Positions 24,650 through 36,415 are shown, numbered from the stretch's first letter. The stretch is 64,000 bases of DNA from Whitmania pigra (GCA_021613335.1 JAJTWR010000299.1:2532001-2596000); one strand, 5' to 3'. Numbers and translations: made by a program. The notes: a model not told the origin generated them from the letters alone.

Positions 24650-25860
24650 ACAAATCCCACTCCAACCGCTGCATTCCTGGGTGTGATCCTAGATGAGAAG
24701 CTGAACTGGAAAGCTCAGACGGCTGCGGTTGAAGTCAGATACCGGAAACGTCTCAACGTGATGCGAGCTATTGCCGGAAAATCCTGGGGAACCAGTAAAT
24801 TTTGCTTGCTTCACCTCTATAGAACAACAATAAGATCCGTGATGGATTATGGAAGCGAAGCCTTTGATCTCAGTTACAATCAGAATAAGATGATATATGA
24901 TAGTATACAATTCCAGGCTCTCAAGATATGCTGTGGCAGCATGTCTGGAACTGGATCCCTTTCATTGCAAGTTGAATGTGGTGAACTTCCATTAGACCTT
25001 CGTCGAAAGAAGCTCACCGCTGATCATGCCATCCGGTCACTGGCCACACCCTAATAACCCCATCAGAGAATGTTATTTTACATCTGATTTCAGGATTTCC
25101 ACCCAAAATGGCAAACTTCACTGGAAGATGAAGAAGACAAATCGGCCTAGCCCTTTTGAAACAGTGTCAGGTCTCCTGCCTGACAACATTTAAAAGGACA
25201 TCACAAGAGCATTGGATGCCGAAATTATCAGAGCACCCTGGACACTGAAGAACCCTATCTTTGACACCTCCACCTTGGCAATAGCGGCCGACGATCCTCT
25301 GATGATGCTGGTCGCTAAGGAGAAGATCGAAGAAATCAGTGACTCTAGCCTGCTCTGCTACACGGACGCATCCAAGATGAAGTACATGGCAGGGATAGGA
25401 ATCTTCATCCCCAAGAAAGGAGTGGAGCTCAGTATCAGCATCTCTGCAACGGAATTAGCAGCCATCGAGGACTGCCATCCAGTGCCTAAGAAATCGAAAC
25501 AATGCTTACCATGATCCAGAAATTCATAGAATTTTATCTTTGATTTCAGATTTCATGGACCAAGACCAGCAAGTCACTCTCGTCTGGGTACCTGCCCACG
25601 TGGGCATTCCATTTAACGAGAAGGCTGACAGCCTGGCAAAGCTAGCGACAACTCGAGGCCAGATAGATCGCCAAATCCCAGCATCTATCAAGGACGCCAA
25701 AAGGATTGTCGCCCAGAAGATTGAAGAGGACTGGCAGAGAAGATGGGATTGCTTCTCTGGCTGTCATCGTTATGATGTCCAGAAACAGGTGACGACGAGG
25801 AGCTTCTTCCAATGCGCCTCTAGAAAAGAGAAGAAACCTGATGTAGACCGATTGATATGA
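24650..25860 (+). mobile_element. Decayed non-LTR retrotransposon: RT C-terminus and RNase H
   Basis: The frame at 24650-25054 reads AAFLGVILDEKLNWK, YRTTIRSVMDYGSEAF and LQVECGELPLDLRRKKL, the 3' end of a LINE reverse transcriptase with the linker before RNase H. A second frame (about 25212-25514) carries the RNase H start (LLCYTDASKM, then ATELAAIEDC), and a third (25540-25860) holds the last strand and helix (VTLVWVPAHVGIPFNEKADS). The frames are separated by a stop and a frameshift, and the segment that should contain the third catalytic aspartate (the SDS-type motif) appears to be missing. Only the 3' part is present, as usual for 5'-truncated LINEs. The RNase H suggests the I/Jockey/R1 side of LINEs; the clade is inference. 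It is not expected to be active. Confidence 0.85.
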
Positions 25861-27166
25861 CTGTACATTAAACTCTGTACATATAATTTATTCAAAATTT
25901 TTTTTCTTTCTGTCGTTGATGTTCTTGTTATTTGTTGTTGTTGTTGTTGTCCCCGTCCTAATCATCTAATTATGAAATGGACGTTAATAAAGAACTAACT
26001 TCTTTATGTACATAATGTGCGTTAATAAGTGAAAGTGCATATGCACGTGTTTTGGGTTTTTTACAAGTTTTTTTAATTGATATTTGATATTGATAACAAT
26101 AATATGTACATACATGCTTGCTAACAACAAAACGCGTGCGTGAACCATCTAACAGCAGAGATTTAGCAATTCGTAATAAGAACCACCGCCGATTCTCGTT
26201 ACAAACCTTTATAATTATTTTTTCCTACATTTCTCTCTATTGACTAAGTGCCTAGTTTTCTCTTAACACCTTTTATAACGAAAAAATAGAACAGAAAAAA
26301 AGCCCAGAATAGCTACAGCTCTTAGACAAAATCAGTAATACAACCGATGAGAAAATGCTACGACAAAGTGGGAATTTGGCGGTTCCAGTCCAAAATCGTC
26401 TACTTAATAGGGTTGGCGGGTTAACCGAGGTCGAGATAAGTGGGTTTCATTGTACTTTATAAGATTTTCAAGATTGTTTTTGCTTGTTATTTATCTCTCT
26501 TCATTTGAAACGTCACACCCAGCAATATCGCGTAACTGTGTAAAAACAGACTCCTATTTTCTGTGAGGTAAGAACTATGTGAAAAATGTGTCATAAATAA
26601 AAAATCTTATAAATAAACCAAATGAATTATTTTCAAAAATCAGATAATCAACTTCACGACTAATGAATCCGTCAATAGAAAGGAACATACAAGATGTGCA
26701 GCATGGATACCTCTTATTAATGCCTCAACATAAAGGAATTCACTGTCAAATTGTCAGCATTCTAACAATATGATTTGAGAATTTCATTGTTTGCCCACGC
26801 TTTCAATATCTTCTCACATTCATGAGAGGCCAACGCTAGCGGGTTCGATGCCTGGATAAGGACGGTGCCTAAATTAATGGTTAGGTTTAAGACTTAATTG
26901 CTTTGTTTGTCAGGCAGCAACAAACGTAATATCTTGAAAAAAAAATAAAATGCTATTAATGAATGTAAACAACTAACTAATAATGTAATAAATAAAACTG
27001 TTAACAGTAAAATAATTTAAAATATTTATTTATTGGACCAATCCTGTTGAAACAGATGATCCAGATGATGTTGTTTGGGATAAAATTTTCCATCAAATAA
27101 ACTCGATTAAATTTAATAGACCGCTATAACAATCTGGAGGGGGGAGTGACAAACACTGGAACCAGT
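25861..27166. other. Intergenic spacer
   Basis: Begins with a TTG repeat (about 25926-25950) that may be the 3' tail of the LINE. No gene is recognised. At 26839-26849, GGTTCGATGCC matches the Pol III B-box consensus within GCTAGCGGGTTCGATGCCTGG, so a tRNA-derived SINE fragment may lie at about 26810-26950; no clear A box or second copy was found. Confidence 0.35.
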
Positions 27167-27324
27167 GGGCGGATTTAGGTGGTAAATCTACCCAATTTTG
27201 GTCGAAAGTTTTAAATTATTGAAATAATTATTTAAAAAGATATATATTAAAATACATTTTTAAACCTATAATTTAAAATTTTTTATTAAGTTTTATTTTA
27301 TTTTATCTCCCCCTAAATCCGCCC
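27167..27324. mobile_element. MITE, GGGCGGATTTAGG family, copy 1
   Basis: Terminal inverted repeats GGGCGGATTTAGGTGG (27167-27182) and, inverted, GGGCGGATTTAGGGGG (27309-27324) match at 15 of 16 bases and flank 126 bases of AT-rich filler with no coding capacity. The preceding ACACTGGAACC is shared with the copy at 34978, so the true left end may be near 27152. The transposase family is not evident. Confidence 0.75.
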
Positions 27325-27990
27325 TTGCACTAATTCAACAAATTCTTAAATTAATTTTTCTGGTATACTAAACTTACTGTTAATATTTCTAAATAATATA
27401 AATATTACCGTAAGCATAAATAAATCACAATAAAATAATAAATAAAATTATTTTTATTATTCAGAATGTGGGTGCCAAACACTGCATGACTTCAAAACTC
27501 GATGGGTATAAGTAAGTAATTTGTTAATAATAAATATTAATTATCAATGGTTTAAAATCAATAAATCAAATTTGGTTTGAAGTTCTTTTAAAAGCTTCGA
27601 AACAAAAAAAAGTTGTCAACGTCAGTTTTGACGACTTCATTTCAGCAATTATTTGAACTCATTCGAGATTTTAACACTCTTAACATTATAACATTATTCG
27701 TTAACACTTTTATCGACCATCCTCATTACCTTTACTCATAGGTAAATGTGAGTTTTCCAACTTGAAATAAAATATAAATTTTTTTTAAATCAACTTATTT
27801 TATTAAAAATAAATTTGACTTTTCAACAACAGGCTCATTGTTGCGAATGAATGAATGAATACATTTTTTAATTATTTACTTCAAATATGCGTAGGTGACA
27901 AGTTTTATCGATATTTGCTGATATTTGTTAATGTTTTGAAGTGCTAATCATTGATTTTTTTTATAATTTGATAATAATAATAATAATAAT

Positions 27991-28021
<31 letters not shown>

Positions 28022-30380
28022 TAACAATAATAATAATTGTGTTTTGTTGGCAACAGTTTTGGACATTTTGTTGTTTTTGACGTGAAAGTTAAATTCTTTC
28101 ATTCGATATTTCAAGTGATTAATATAATGTGAGATTTTGAGAAAACTCTCCACCTTATTAAACACTGAGATGCTATGGCTTCGTTATAATATATTTACTC
28201 ATAGAGCTCATTTTAATTGTAAATATTCATAAGATCTTGTGACTTGAGTAATGTTTTCATTTCATGTGAAGAGCTCCTCTTAAGACATGTTGAATGTCCA
28301 CCCACTTGACTGATAAGTAAGCGTCCATCTAAATATCGAGAAAACGTTATTTGTTGATATTTCATTTGTAAGAATCCATTTCCTTTTATTTCATCTTAAA
28401 ATGGCGGTAAATGGTCTGCGTGTCTGCCTACACTTGAAGCAACTAAGTGAAGAAGCAACATGGGAAAAACAACATAACTAGAATTGTGACTGGGCCTTAA
28501 TTCGTGTTTGAATTTCTGATTAAATGAAACTTATTGAAGGAAGTCTTTCCCATGCTCGGCCGACACACTGGATACATCTGTTGCATTCTGTAGAAGGCGT
28601 TATGCCAAGTTTGCTTAAAGAAAGTACTAATCGATAATGGAATTGTTTATTCTGACAAATCAGTTTACAATTAAATTAATTATTTAAATAATTAAAATTT
28701 GATTAAATATTCAACAGTTTTACGATGTCTTTAAGTCGCAGGTCCTCCTAGTTTGTCTGGAAACATTATCTTTTATTGGTGAGCCTTTCAACCTCAGCAA
28801 TAAACTTGTACGATTTATTACATTATTAAAATGTTTTCTGTAATAATAAGTCTAATTATTATTATTATTATTGTTAATATTAATGTTATTGTTGTTATTA
28901 TTATTTCTAAGACTTATAATGAATCTAAGTTATTGTGCTACTAAAGAATTTAATGGTAATAAATTATTAATAACAATTATGATTATAATGCTGAATCGAT
29001 ATTATTAAAAATAATAATTCAATGCACTATCTTGTTTACTGAAGAAGACGAAGACGATGATGATGATGATGATGATTTTTTTTTTTTTGTTAATCTGGAC
29101 CCCAGAAGACTTAATATGAGAGAATAAATAACAAGTTAGTTTGCTTAGGAACATCTTTACAAACTTTCAATGAACTTGCAGAAACTGAAGTCATCTGATT
29201 TTCGTTGAATTAAAACTCAAATCCGGCACGAAATAAATAAATTATGCTTTAAATTTGTTTTTCAATTGAGAACAATAAATTTAGTGACCATTGTCCTCCG
29301 ATTGACGAATTAAACAAAATTAAAATATAAAAAAATTTATAACGATTCCAACGACCGAAATTTTTGCGCAAATTTTTAAAGTACTGTTATAATATACATT
29401 CTAATATTCCTGATAATGTTTTAATGCAATTAATGATAAATTTATGATATCACATTAATATAAATTAAATTTTGAATATTTAAAAAATACAGGCAGACCA
29501 GTTCTGATTTGCTGGGATAACGTCACGTGATTAATTTAGTAGATGATTCATCTATAAATAGCAATTAATAATCGTGGTAATCCCAACTTAAGAGATTGAC
29601 CAATTAATATCAGAATTCGACAGCCATCAATTTGGCCTAAAAAAAACTATCAAAAAGATCTTAATGACTGCGGCTCATAAAATAATATCTGGCCTTTATT
29701 TTGCCTAATTATATTTTATATCTCCATGTAAACAGTAAAAGGAGATGAGAACAATGTAGCGTTTGAAGGTGTGTGGCGGACATTGGCAGTAAATTTCATT
29801 GCAAGCCGATTTGCGTGTGGCAATATCAACAAACTTCCTTTGTTCAGGTGGAACACATCACTGGTGCTTTTGTCTGCAAAAGTTCGGAATTGGTTCAAAC
29901 GAGTAAATTATCAGCATGTAAGTCAACTCATGTTTCGAGTGAAGAATCACAAATGAACAACATCCTTGTGAGGACTGAATGAATCAAGGATGGTTGGATG
30001 GTTGATACATCATTGATTGATCGATGACATCGAGGGTTGGTTGATTCAATCGAGAAGTTGTTGATTCAGAATGTATTCAGAATGTATATTGAAATAAAAA
30101 GAGCCGTTGACGTCCAGCAATAACTCCCAAAAGGCAGCAGCCTTCGCACACTTCCAAGATGTGCCCACAACTTTAAGTAAGGAAGGTTTGGCTTAAAAAA
30201 ATAAAGTCGGTCCTGACTAAATTAAAACATCATCGAGATGTTAATATTAAAAGTCGTTCAACAAAAAAATCTTTGTCCTGGCTCCATGCAGGTACAAAAC
30301 ACACAGATCGTGGCCTGCCCACGCGTTAGCACACGCGAGTCCTTGCTGACATCTCTAGTAATGTCACTTTTTACATCGAA
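27325..30380. other. AT-rich intergenic spacer left of the HES gene
   Basis: Contains TAA/ATT runs (27969-28036, 28856-28910) and a GATGATGAT tract (29055-29077). No exon or domain was recognised; the overlapping open frames at 29716-29982 are on both strands and carry no family motif. TCACGTGA (about 29523) is a palindromic E-box, possibly by chance. Confidence 0.4.
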
Positions 30381-30383
30381 ATT

Positions 30384-31068
30384 CCTTTCTTATGGGCGGA
30401 GTTTTCACAGAGTTTTGATTGACAACCGCTAAGAATTGCCTTCATTTCGATCATTGTTTGGCTTCCTCTGTCGATAGCTTCTTGTAGGCGGGGTTCTCTC
30501 ACAGTTGAAACCCAGATGATAGAATTGGATAAATTGCCTGACTTATTAAAGACTCATGAAAGCAATTTCACCGACTTCCGAGCGCGTTATCAGCAAGTTT
30601 TCGATAATGTTATCAGCAAAAACTCCTTTAAAACCCTGGTCACGCAAGCCCATATTATTTTTCTCTTGGAGTTTTTATAAATTCTAAAATCGCTGGAATT
30701 CATTCCGTGGCCGAGTGAATGAAACAAGAAGATTAGCGGTGCTTCATAAATCAACCGGCAGTACTACATCGTACACCCGCCATGACAAGTTCTTGATTTA
30801 GCGTCAATATCAAATCATCCGAAGTAGCCTAAAGACACTTTTTAGCACGAGTCCGCGGCACAAGACCATTCTCGTTTTTGAGGTAGGCGTGGTTTTCACA
30901 TATTTGTGAGCCAATAGCAGGTAGAAAGAAACGTCAATTGAGAAGCGATAGATCGTCTTTGTCACGTCAAGCACGTGGACTATTAAAAAAATCATCATCC
31001 TTTTATGTTTCCTCTCATTTCGCTCTGCGTGTTCAGGAAAACTCTGTTTTGTTCGAGGGACTGACATC
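30384..31068 (+). promoter_or_regulatory. Putative promoter and upstream region of the HES gene
   Basis: Three similar motifs occur upstream: GGGCGGAGTTTTCACAG (30394-30410), TAGGCGGGGTTCTCTCACAG (30485-30504) and TAGGCGTGGTTTTCACA (30884-30900). A CCAAT box (GAGCCAATAGC, about 30909-30919) follows, then CACGTG (30972-30977) directly before an AT-rich TATTAAAAAA box (30980-30989) about 80 bases upstream of the ATG. HES proteins are known to bind CACGTG-type E/N boxes and repress their own genes, so autoregulation is possible but inferred. A GTGGGAA core on the complement (31108-31114) lies in intron 1 and matches the CSL/Su(H) core. Confidence 0.45.
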
Positions 31069-31925
31069 ATGACCAGCACGAAAAAGGTTGTTTCTTGAGT
31101 TTTGACGTTCCCACTGTTTAGATGATGCAGTGACTTTCATTTAATCAAACAATTACGTAATTTTCCTTCTCGTAGACCAAGAAACCACTCATCGAGAAGC
31201 AGAGGAGAGAAAGAATGAATAAGAGTTTGATTCAAATCAAACAACTGGTGCTCCAAGCCACAAACAAAAACGTGAGAACCTTTTGACATCTTCGTAAAAG
31301 TTCGTCTTCGAAAAGTCTCCAGCCTAGACCGACATCCGAGTCGTGTTTATTTAGCGATACCCTGCTGCAACCGCGAACCTCTGCTAATGGATCGTTCTCC
31401 GACTCCCACTGGGTGCCTGACCCACCTGCGCGTTCAAATTTGTCTTCAATGGCCTAATTTTTAAAAAGTTGACTTTCATTCTTCAACTTGTAGGAGATGA
31501 ACTACATGAAGATGGAAAAGGCTGACATTTTAGAAATGACGGTCACATTCCTAAAAAACCTCCAAAAATCTCAGAACTGTCTCAACCATCCGATCTCCTC
31601 TGCCGCCGTCACGCAGAAATTCCACACCTTCCAAGAAGCCACTTCTACAACTCTTTTATCGGAAGATTCTCCGGGAAGAGATGCGAGGAAGGTTCCTTCG
31701 ATCCAGGACAAGAAACAAAAACTCGATTCATCAGGAATTAATTCTCATTCTCCACCTCATTCTCCACTTTCACATTGCAACGAACACATTTTCTCATCCA
31801 TGGGAAGCAATGGCGTTCACGGGAAAATTCCCCCTAAACAACTTTCCGAAGCCAGGATTGGGCATAATGTGGAGGAGAAACAAAACATTCCCTTGAAGAA
31901 AGAAAAATGTTGGAGGCCGTGGTGA
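31069..31925 (+). CDS. HES: Hairy/Enhancer-of-split bHLH repressor with WRPW
   Basis: A bHLH repressor, commonly a Notch target, that recruits Groucho/TLE through its C-terminal WRPW. Three exons (31069-31086, 31176-31271, 31494-31925) join in frame to 181 residues. The start MTSTKKTKKPLIEKQRRERM puts the family-defining proline (Pro10) in the basic region; helix 1 NKSLIQIKQLVLQATNKN, the loop and helix 2 MEKADILEMTVTFLKNLQKS follow (to about residue 65). The rest is Ser/Pro-rich and low in hydrophobic residues, and the last residues are KCWRPW followed by TGA. No convincing Orange domain is seen after the bHLH, which most HES proteins have. The protein is short (human HES1 280). Intron positions in the bHLH match a loop-proximal split. 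AATAAA at 32141-32146 is a likely poly(A) signal. Paralogue identity is not assignable. Confidence 0.93.
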
Positions 31926-33201
31926 TTCACTTGTAAATCTTTTTGTACAGTTTTTTTTATCCTTTTCTGGCCATTGGCAAATACACTCCATAGGTTACGC
32001 GTTTTGTTGACATAATCTCAAAATTCAACGCAATATTTGGCTTGGTAATATTAACGATGAACGTCAATTCGAGTTCAATTGTACTTGTATTTGCTGCAAG
32101 TTTATTGGAACAAACCCATTTACATTAGGATTCTTAGAAAAATAAATACGAATAACGGGTCAAATGAAAAAGAATTACTTTGATTCGAAATAGTAGGAGG
32201 CGTCTGTGCCACTTGAAATAAGTTGAGGAGTGTAAGGTCCGCACACGAAGTCAACGCACGCGGAATAAAAGGCCAAAGTATGAAGTTGTTGAGCAAATGA
32301 AATGAAATTATTCTCAACTTGCACTCAAAGACCAGGTCATGCTGTCCTAAGAAATGAGATAATTGCACAAGATCAATGATTTGCTGACAGCGCAAATTAT
32401 TCGAATTCGGTCTGTGATTGTGTCACAGTTATATTAATAATAATCAGAGTTTACCATTATTATTGATAATAATAATTAATATAATAATTATTGCTCGTGT
32501 AATTATTATGACAATATTTTTAATAGCGTTACTGTTGTTGGTAGCGTTAAATATTATTACTAGCTTTGTAAATATTTTCATTGTTACTTTTCAACTTAAA
32601 TTGATACCAGGCAATTGCTTATTTATTTTTCTTAATTTTATTTTGAGACGAAATGACATTTTCGAGCACAAAAGAGAACTTAATTGACATCTTATTACTC
32701 TTTCTCTTCTTTGAGATTGGCCTGTTTGTGTCATTACTTTGAGAGTTCCGCTTTGCAATATTATTTTCTCAATGTACTTTATGCGGCGGAATAAATACTT
32801 TTTACTTTCGCTCCTTTGAGCCAATAATTGGATTATTCAGAGGAGGTAACCTATCAATATGGACACGTGAAGTCACAATTAAATGTTTCCAGTAAAAATA
32901 ACTTCTGTTGTTTCTTGGATCCAGCCAAACGATAATTTTGCATGCATTATATTACTAAATTACATGCATAATTATATTGTATTATATATACAATGTCAGT
33001 TTCATAGAAGGCTTCAAATACATTAATGGCAGACGTTTTTATGTATTCTTAGCAGGATCAGTTTTAACAACCACGGACTATTTTTAGGAAAGTGAATTTA
33101 TTAGAGAATGCTGTAAGTTAAAAATCACTGGCATTAATTTCAAGCGCAACACCTTATATGACTGTTACAAGTGAAAGTAGGGTAGCTTTGAACTGAAATC
33201 T
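31926..33201. other. HES 3' UTR and spacer
   Basis: The 3' UTR probably ends near 32165, after AATAAA (32141-32146). The remainder is AT-rich with no recognised gene. Confidence 0.45.
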
Positions 33202-33327
33202 GAATTTATTATCTAAATATTATATATGAATTTATATCTGAATATTATATATGAATTTATATCTGAATCTTATTTATGAATTTATTTCTGAATATTATTT
33301 ATGAATTTATGTCTGAATATTTTATTT
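33202..33327. repeat. Tandem repeat, five units of about 25 bases
   Basis: Five consecutive units start at 33202, 33228, 33253, 33278 and 33303, each a variant of GAATTTATATCTGAATATTA plus TATAT. The first unit has 26 bases and is the most diverged. It is a minisatellite just left of the hAT element. Confidence 0.9.
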
Positions 33328-33429
33328 CTTTTCATGTGAAATGGAGACGAATTGTACAATCGAAAATAAATTAAATTTAATTTCTCAAGCTGGAAACTTC
33401 AGGAATTTTACAACGAGTGGTATTTTAAG

Positions 33430-34597
33430 TAGGGCTGCATATTTATCGGCGTTAACGGGAGATTAAAGCGTTAAAATTTTTGCGGTTAAAATAATTAATT
33501 CGGCAAGTTTTTTATTTTATAAATTTCTAATTTAAAATATTTTCACCAAAACTTTGTCAGATTTTTGTTTTGTGTCCTCCCGACTTTCTTTTTGTTTACG
33601 AAGACTGTTTTGCATTGAAAAAGAATGGACACAAGCAACACCGGTAGTTCAATTTTGGAAGGCAAATTTACATTCAAATCAGACTCCAACGTAGTTTGCA
33701 ACAAATGTAAAAGCGAGTGTTAGGTATTAGTCAGGAAGACACTTGACGAATCTGGTGTTGAAGCTTCTAAATCCTATCCTATCCTTTCCCTAAAAGCACG
33801 AAAAATAGTTGGCCATTTCATGCTTAGCCCTGCAAATAACCTGGAGATTCAAACCGAACAGTGGAAACTTAACCAGAAATCTTTGTCTCTAACACCAGAT
33901 GTCTCTACTCGTTGGAATTCCTTTATGCAAATGATCAAGCGTCTTGTAAAAAATAAAACATCAGTCTCGGCAGTTTTTGAGGATCCACATCATAAACATA
34001 ATCTGTTTCTCCAAAACGAATCAGAGTGGGAAAAACCATGAACAATGGAAATTTTTTTTGAGCCTTATTGTCACGCAACAGAAATCTTGGGTGGAAAGTT
34101 TCTTGTTCTGTTGTTCTTCCAACGATATGCCATTTTGTTTGTGTCATGACCCTGATTTGTGGTTCGATTCAAAAAAGCTTTTATTGATGTTTATTGTCAA
34201 CGTCGGAAACATTGCAATTTATCATGATATTGAATATCAAGTATTGCCATGGCACTGGATCTTGGATTCAATCATCCCAAATGCCTACCGAATGAAAAGA
34301 TATATGGATATATGGATATACGGATAGAGCTTAAGGAATTAATGAAAACCATTGAAACACAAAAAACGCCTTCCTCTCCAAACAAATTTTCAGGTTTGTT
34401 TGTCTTAGCAACTGAAAATGGACTATGTATCACAAAAACTATATAATGAATGAAAATGATTTTTGGTGCAAATATGAAGCGTTTTGGAAAATTAATTAGA
34501 AAATAAGATCGTGCGATTAAGAGAATGTTAGCTATAATTAAATAAAATTAATCGTGCGACTAATCGCGATTAAAAAATTATTCTAATAGCAGCCCTA
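33430..34597 (+). mobile_element. hAT-type DNA transposon, internally decayed
   Basis: The ends are TAGGGCTGC (33430) and its inverse GCAGCCCTA (ending 34597), with further imperfect TTAATCGCGATTA-type subterminal repeats. The flanking 8-mers ATTTTAAG (33422-33429) and ATTTTAGG (34598-34605) match at 7 of 8, the 8-base target duplication expected of hAT. Inside, a start MDTSNTGSSILEG (33625) leads to FKSDSNVVCNKCK, a BED-finger-like remnant, then a stop; further on, DVSTRWNSFMQMIKRL (about 33895-33950) is the conserved hAT transposase block. Most of the transposase is missing and the frames are broken, so it is non-autonomous or dead. Confidence 0.85.
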
Positions 34598-34977
34598 ATT
34601 TTAGGTGGAAACCACGAGAAATATTTGCTATTTCTGTATTATGAAGCTATGACAACAGTAGAGATAAAAATACCTCTTTATAAAATTACTGGAATAAGAG
34701 AAATATAAAAAGTAATCAAATAATACAGGTGTAACATTAATTTTAAAGAGGATAATACTGAAACTCTTACCATCTTTCTTCCGCAGGGGAAGACAAAATG
34801 TTCAACTTTCCCCATGTTTTCAATCATTTTTGAGTCTCACTCTTTAAGGTAAAAAAAAAGGTCAAGGCCCGCAATTGCAGAGTTCACAGTTTGAAGAGAT
34901 GACCTTTTCATTTTTGCTTCTAGCAAGTCAGTCAAGGGCAACGAAATTCATATTATTAATTCCAGAGATGGATCTAG

Positions 34978-35140
34978 AACACTGGAACCGGTGGCGATTT
35001 AGAGGAAATTTCGCTAAAATTTCGTCGAAAGTCGTAAATTAATGAAATTAAATAAAATAAAATGATATTATTTGTACCCAGATTTTTAAAATCAAGGACG
35101 GTGGGAGCATGGCCCTCTCTCCTCCCTAAATCCGGGCTGC
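34978..35140. mobile_element. MITE, GGGCGGATTTAGG family, copy 2 (diverged)
   Basis: Starts ACACTGGAACCGGTGGCGATTT, matching the left end of the copy at 27167 including its flank, continues with the shared TCGTCGAAAGTCGTAAATTA (GGTCGAAAGTTTTAAATTAT in copy 1), and ends CCTCCCTAAATCCGGG, the inverse of the left end. Confidence 0.7.
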
Positions 35141-36235
35141 ATGAGGCCCTTTTCAAGCACACGTGCGGCCCGCACAAAGTTTATCTTAATTGTCTCATCT
35201 AATGGCGAAAATTTCAGTTTAAACGTTAAAATCTACAAATGTCTTTAAAATTTAATTTACGATGTGATATGAAAAAGTTGTAACGATTTTATAATTGGTT
35301 CATCTTTGCAAATTAGTTACTCCAAGAATTGATGTTTTTTGTATTTTGTTTCATAATTTTTCGGTTGTCGTCTGCTTTGGTTAACAAGCTCATCTATCAT
35401 CATATAACTACATCAAGGGCTTTATCGCAAAACTTAGCCTGTGAAAGTAACAGTTGTCACACGAAAATTTGGTTCATTTTCATAACTGCAAATATCTCAA
35501 AAAACCCTGCCAATGCTGGGTTTTTACTCGTCTTTGCTAATTATGAAAATCACCTGGAGTTGTCGTCAAAAAAAATATTTTTCCTGAAAAGTATAAAAAC
35601 TTCAGAAAGTTTGCAACGAGGATTAAGGCCACGTTCGGTTCCACTTCCAGGTAAACATCCTTCATAAAAACAGCAAAAACGATTCAGAGAATGATGAACA
35701 CTTGTCATACATGATCAAAGTTGGAATATTTTAGCCAGATATTTGAAAAAATGTCATGAAAAGGAGGCATGAAGCCACAAAACAAAACATTGAAGATGAT
35801 TGAATTGTCTTGAATAAATGCTCGATTACAACTTCTGTTAAATTTGGCGTTGTAGAGCGGTAGATTACTGTAGCCGTTTTAACATGCATGTTAATTAAAT
35901 TTAATTCTGTAAAATTGCAATATTGGTTTCTTAGGTTTGGTGGTGAAATTATCTTATGCGGTGCTGTTTGAGCTTGATATGTCTTCATCCCAATTACATC
36001 CATCCCAATTCAATTGTAAGTAACATTCCAGCTCAATTGGTGTATCTGCTTACCAGTGAAGTCCAAACACAAGCTTAAATTTGAATATTTTGTTATGTTA
36101 ACGCCTTTTTAAGCTTGACAGATTTGTGGTCCACAACCGAGTAATGGTTAGCCGTTTATGGTGAATGACTTAAAAGGTGACACCATAAGTATCCCGCATC
36201 GGGTGACGCCAACCCTAGTAATACTGGTGAAATAC

Positions 36236-36415
36236 AGGGACGTAATTTAAGGAGACAAGGGGGCTTCCCTGACTTTAGACCAGACCAAAAAAGTAATCTC
36301 ACGTTTTGCGAGGGTTTGTCCCCCACCGAATTTTGGTTAGAAGCATAAAAAAAGGTCATCTCCTCAAGCTGTTTGCCCCCCTCGCCCCCTTGAAAAATGC
36401 TGAAATGACGTCCCT
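36236..36415. mobile_element. MITE, AGGGACGTCATTT family, copy 1
   Basis: Left end AGGGACGTAATTT (36236-36248) and inverted right end AGGGACGTCATTT (36403-36415) match at 12 of 13. The interior has a second near-symmetry: AGTAATCTCACGTTTTGCGAGG opposed to AAAAAAAGGTCATCTCCTCAAG, with runs of C and G. TA flanks both ends, which could be a 2-base target duplication. Confidence 0.7.

Noticed and set aside
26366..26372. GTGGGAA, a CSL core far left of HES
   Set aside because: A 7-base match expected by chance in 64 kb, about 4.7 kb from the gene, with no cluster.
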